From Tenacibaculum mesophilum (GTDB lineage Bacteria > Bacteroidota > Bacteroidia > Flavobacteriales > Flavobacteriaceae): a stretch of DNA of 64,000 nucleotides. Positions 63,266 through 64,000 of this stretch are shown piece by piece. The DNA lies in NCBI RefSeq assembly GCF_003867075.1, contig NZ_CP032544.1:3156001-3220000 (forward strand). Reading direction: 5' to 3'. Numbering within the stretch: the first letter of the stretch is position 1; the number at the start of each line of letters is the position of its first letter. Under the pieces are notes generated by a model, which was given only the letters and a program-made list of their open reading frames with translations, was not told the origin of the DNA and searched no databases. A program made the position numbers and the translations under genes.

Positions 63266-63288
63266 AACCCCTGTTTTTTTAGGGGTGT
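63266..63288 (+). promoter_or_regulatory. Hairpin upstream of glnN
   Basis: ACCCCT and AGGGGT arms around a T-rich loop, followed by GTTTTG. It lies upstream of the glnN -7 box, so it is a DNA element, not part of the glnN leader. On the other strand it would be in the glnA upstream region. Confidence 0.35.
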
Positions 63289-63303
63289 TTTGTTTAAAGT
63301 TTG

Positions 63304-63311
63304 TATTTTTG
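63304..63311 (+). promoter_or_regulatory. -7 box TATTTTTG of glnN
   Basis: Exact TAnnTTTG match, 25 nt before the glnN ATG at 63337. Confidence 0.6.
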
Positions 63312-63336
63312 AGTGTCTAATTTAATATTTTATTAT

Positions 63337-64000
63337 ATGTCAACTTTAAGATTCAGTGCATTACAAGAGGTTTTACATAGAAAAACTGTTGTAGTAGAAG
63401 AAAACGAACGTCGTTCAGAATTGTTTGGTAAAAACGTATTTAATGAGCAAGCAATGCGTCAATATATGACCAAAGAGGCATATCAAAGTGTAATGGATGC
63501 TATTGAATTTGGGACTAAGATTGATAGGAAAACCGCTGATCAGATTGCGGTAAGCATGAAAGATTGGGCATTATCTAAAGGAGCAACGCATTATACACAC
63601 TGGTTTCAGCCTTTAACGGGATCTACAGCAGAAAAGCACGATGCGTTTTTTGAAACTGTTGACGGAGGAGGAGCAATGGAGAAGTTTGATGGAGGTCAGT
63701 TAGTACAACAAGAGCCAGATGCATCAAGTTTTCCTAACGGAGGAATTAGAAATACTTTTGAAGCACGTGGTTATACGGCATGGGATCCAACATCACCAGC
63801 GTTTATTTATGGTACGACCTTATGTATTCCAACTGTTTTTGTGGCATATACAGGTGAAGCGTTAGATAATAAAGCACCCTTATTAAGAGCATTACAAGCG
63901 GTTGATACTGCGGCGACAGCAGTTTGTAAATATTTTGACAAAAATGTAACAAAAGTAAACGCAACCTTAGGTTGGGAACAAGAATACTTTTTAATTGATA
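63337..64000 (+). CDS. glnN: Glutamine synthetase type III (GSIII), 3' truncated by the window
   Basis: The first 221 residues of a GSIII enzyme, normally about 720-730 residues. Landmarks: [76 protein letters not shown] and [10 protein letters not shown] at the window edge. GSIII is the main glutamine synthetase of many Bacteroidota. The frame is open to the end. Its promoter box is 25 nt upstream. Confidence 0.95.
   Translation, partial: MSTLRFSALQEVLHRKTVVVEENERRSELFGKNVFNEQAMRQYMTKEAYQSVMDAIEFGTKIDRKTADQIAVSMKDWALSKGATHYTHWFQPLTGSTAEKHDAFFETVDGGGAMEKFDGGQLVQQEPDASSFPNGGIRNTFEARGYTAWDPTSPAFIYGTTLCIPTVFVAYTGEALDNKAPLLRALQAVDTAATAVCKYFDKNVTKVNATLGWEQEYFLID

Overview
The window is chromosomal DNA from a member of the Bacteroidota, most likely the family Flavobacteriaceae (a Tenacibaculum/Polaribacter-like marine organism would fit, but the genus cannot be fixed from this stretch). 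The evidence is the visibly AT-rich sequence, start codons without Shine-Dalgarno sequences, Bacteroidota-type -7 promoter boxes (TAnnTTTG), two SusC/SusD pairs, a tricorn-like S41 protease, fused B12-dependent mutase IcmF, a long-form urocanase, and several flavobacterial small-protein families. I see no insertion sequence, prophage, CRISPR array, rRNA or replication origin. One tRNA is present.

Layout. 1-4 kb: the distal trp operon (trpC-trpF-trpB-trpA), preceded by a broken four-helix-bundle gene and carrying two ~100-bp palindromic repeats in its spacers. 4-13 kb: tricorn-like protease, an isolated TonB plug protein, recQ, a J-domain-like coiled-coil protein, an ECF sigma factor with a membrane partner, and a secreted M43 metalloprotease. 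13-22 kb: icmF, a tiny HExxH membrane protein, hutU with a possible leader peptide, several lipoprotein or small-protein genes, a BtuF-like protein and a LytTR response regulator. 23-33 kb: two tandem SusC/SusD outer-membrane uptake pairs. Each is followed at some distance by a related two-hairpin element whose first stem differs by paired changes. 33-38 kb: pyrF, an orphan DppB-type permease with a thioredoxin-like lipoprotein, and the tpiA-prmA-clpS cluster. 38-39.4 kb: a small-protein island.

39.1-44.2 kb: a minus-strand polyamine operon (arginine decarboxylase, agmatinase, an RMD1/DUF155 membrane protein, a deoxyhypusine-synthase-like enzyme, two small proteins) with two near-identical palindromes over its candidate promoter. 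44.2-47.2 kb: an MscS channel divergent from a universal stress protein/TerB-like/CorA operon; the CorA has GTN in place of GMN. 47.2-55 kb: a copper/heavy-metal efflux operon (HYC_CC_PP protein, CusA, TolC-type, CusB, HMA lipoprotein). 55-64 kb: YdeI- and AhpD-like proteins, tRNA-Arg(ACG), two small proteins, a TonB siderophore-type receptor with a PepSY membrane reductase-like partner, a CaCA antiporter, and divergent GSII and GSIII glutamine synthetases (the latter cut by the window end).

Themes. Arginine is converted to agmatine and putrescine, and probably to a further polyamine, by one operon. Iron, copper, Mg and Ca transport genes are abundant. Several -7 boxes lie so close to start codons that leaderless or nearly leaderless transcripts are likely. 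The candidates I consider least explained are the two-hairpin element, the polyamine operon with its RMD1 protein and operators, the CorA GTN variant, the A19-U56 tRNA, and an intergenic-type repeat captured inside cusA.
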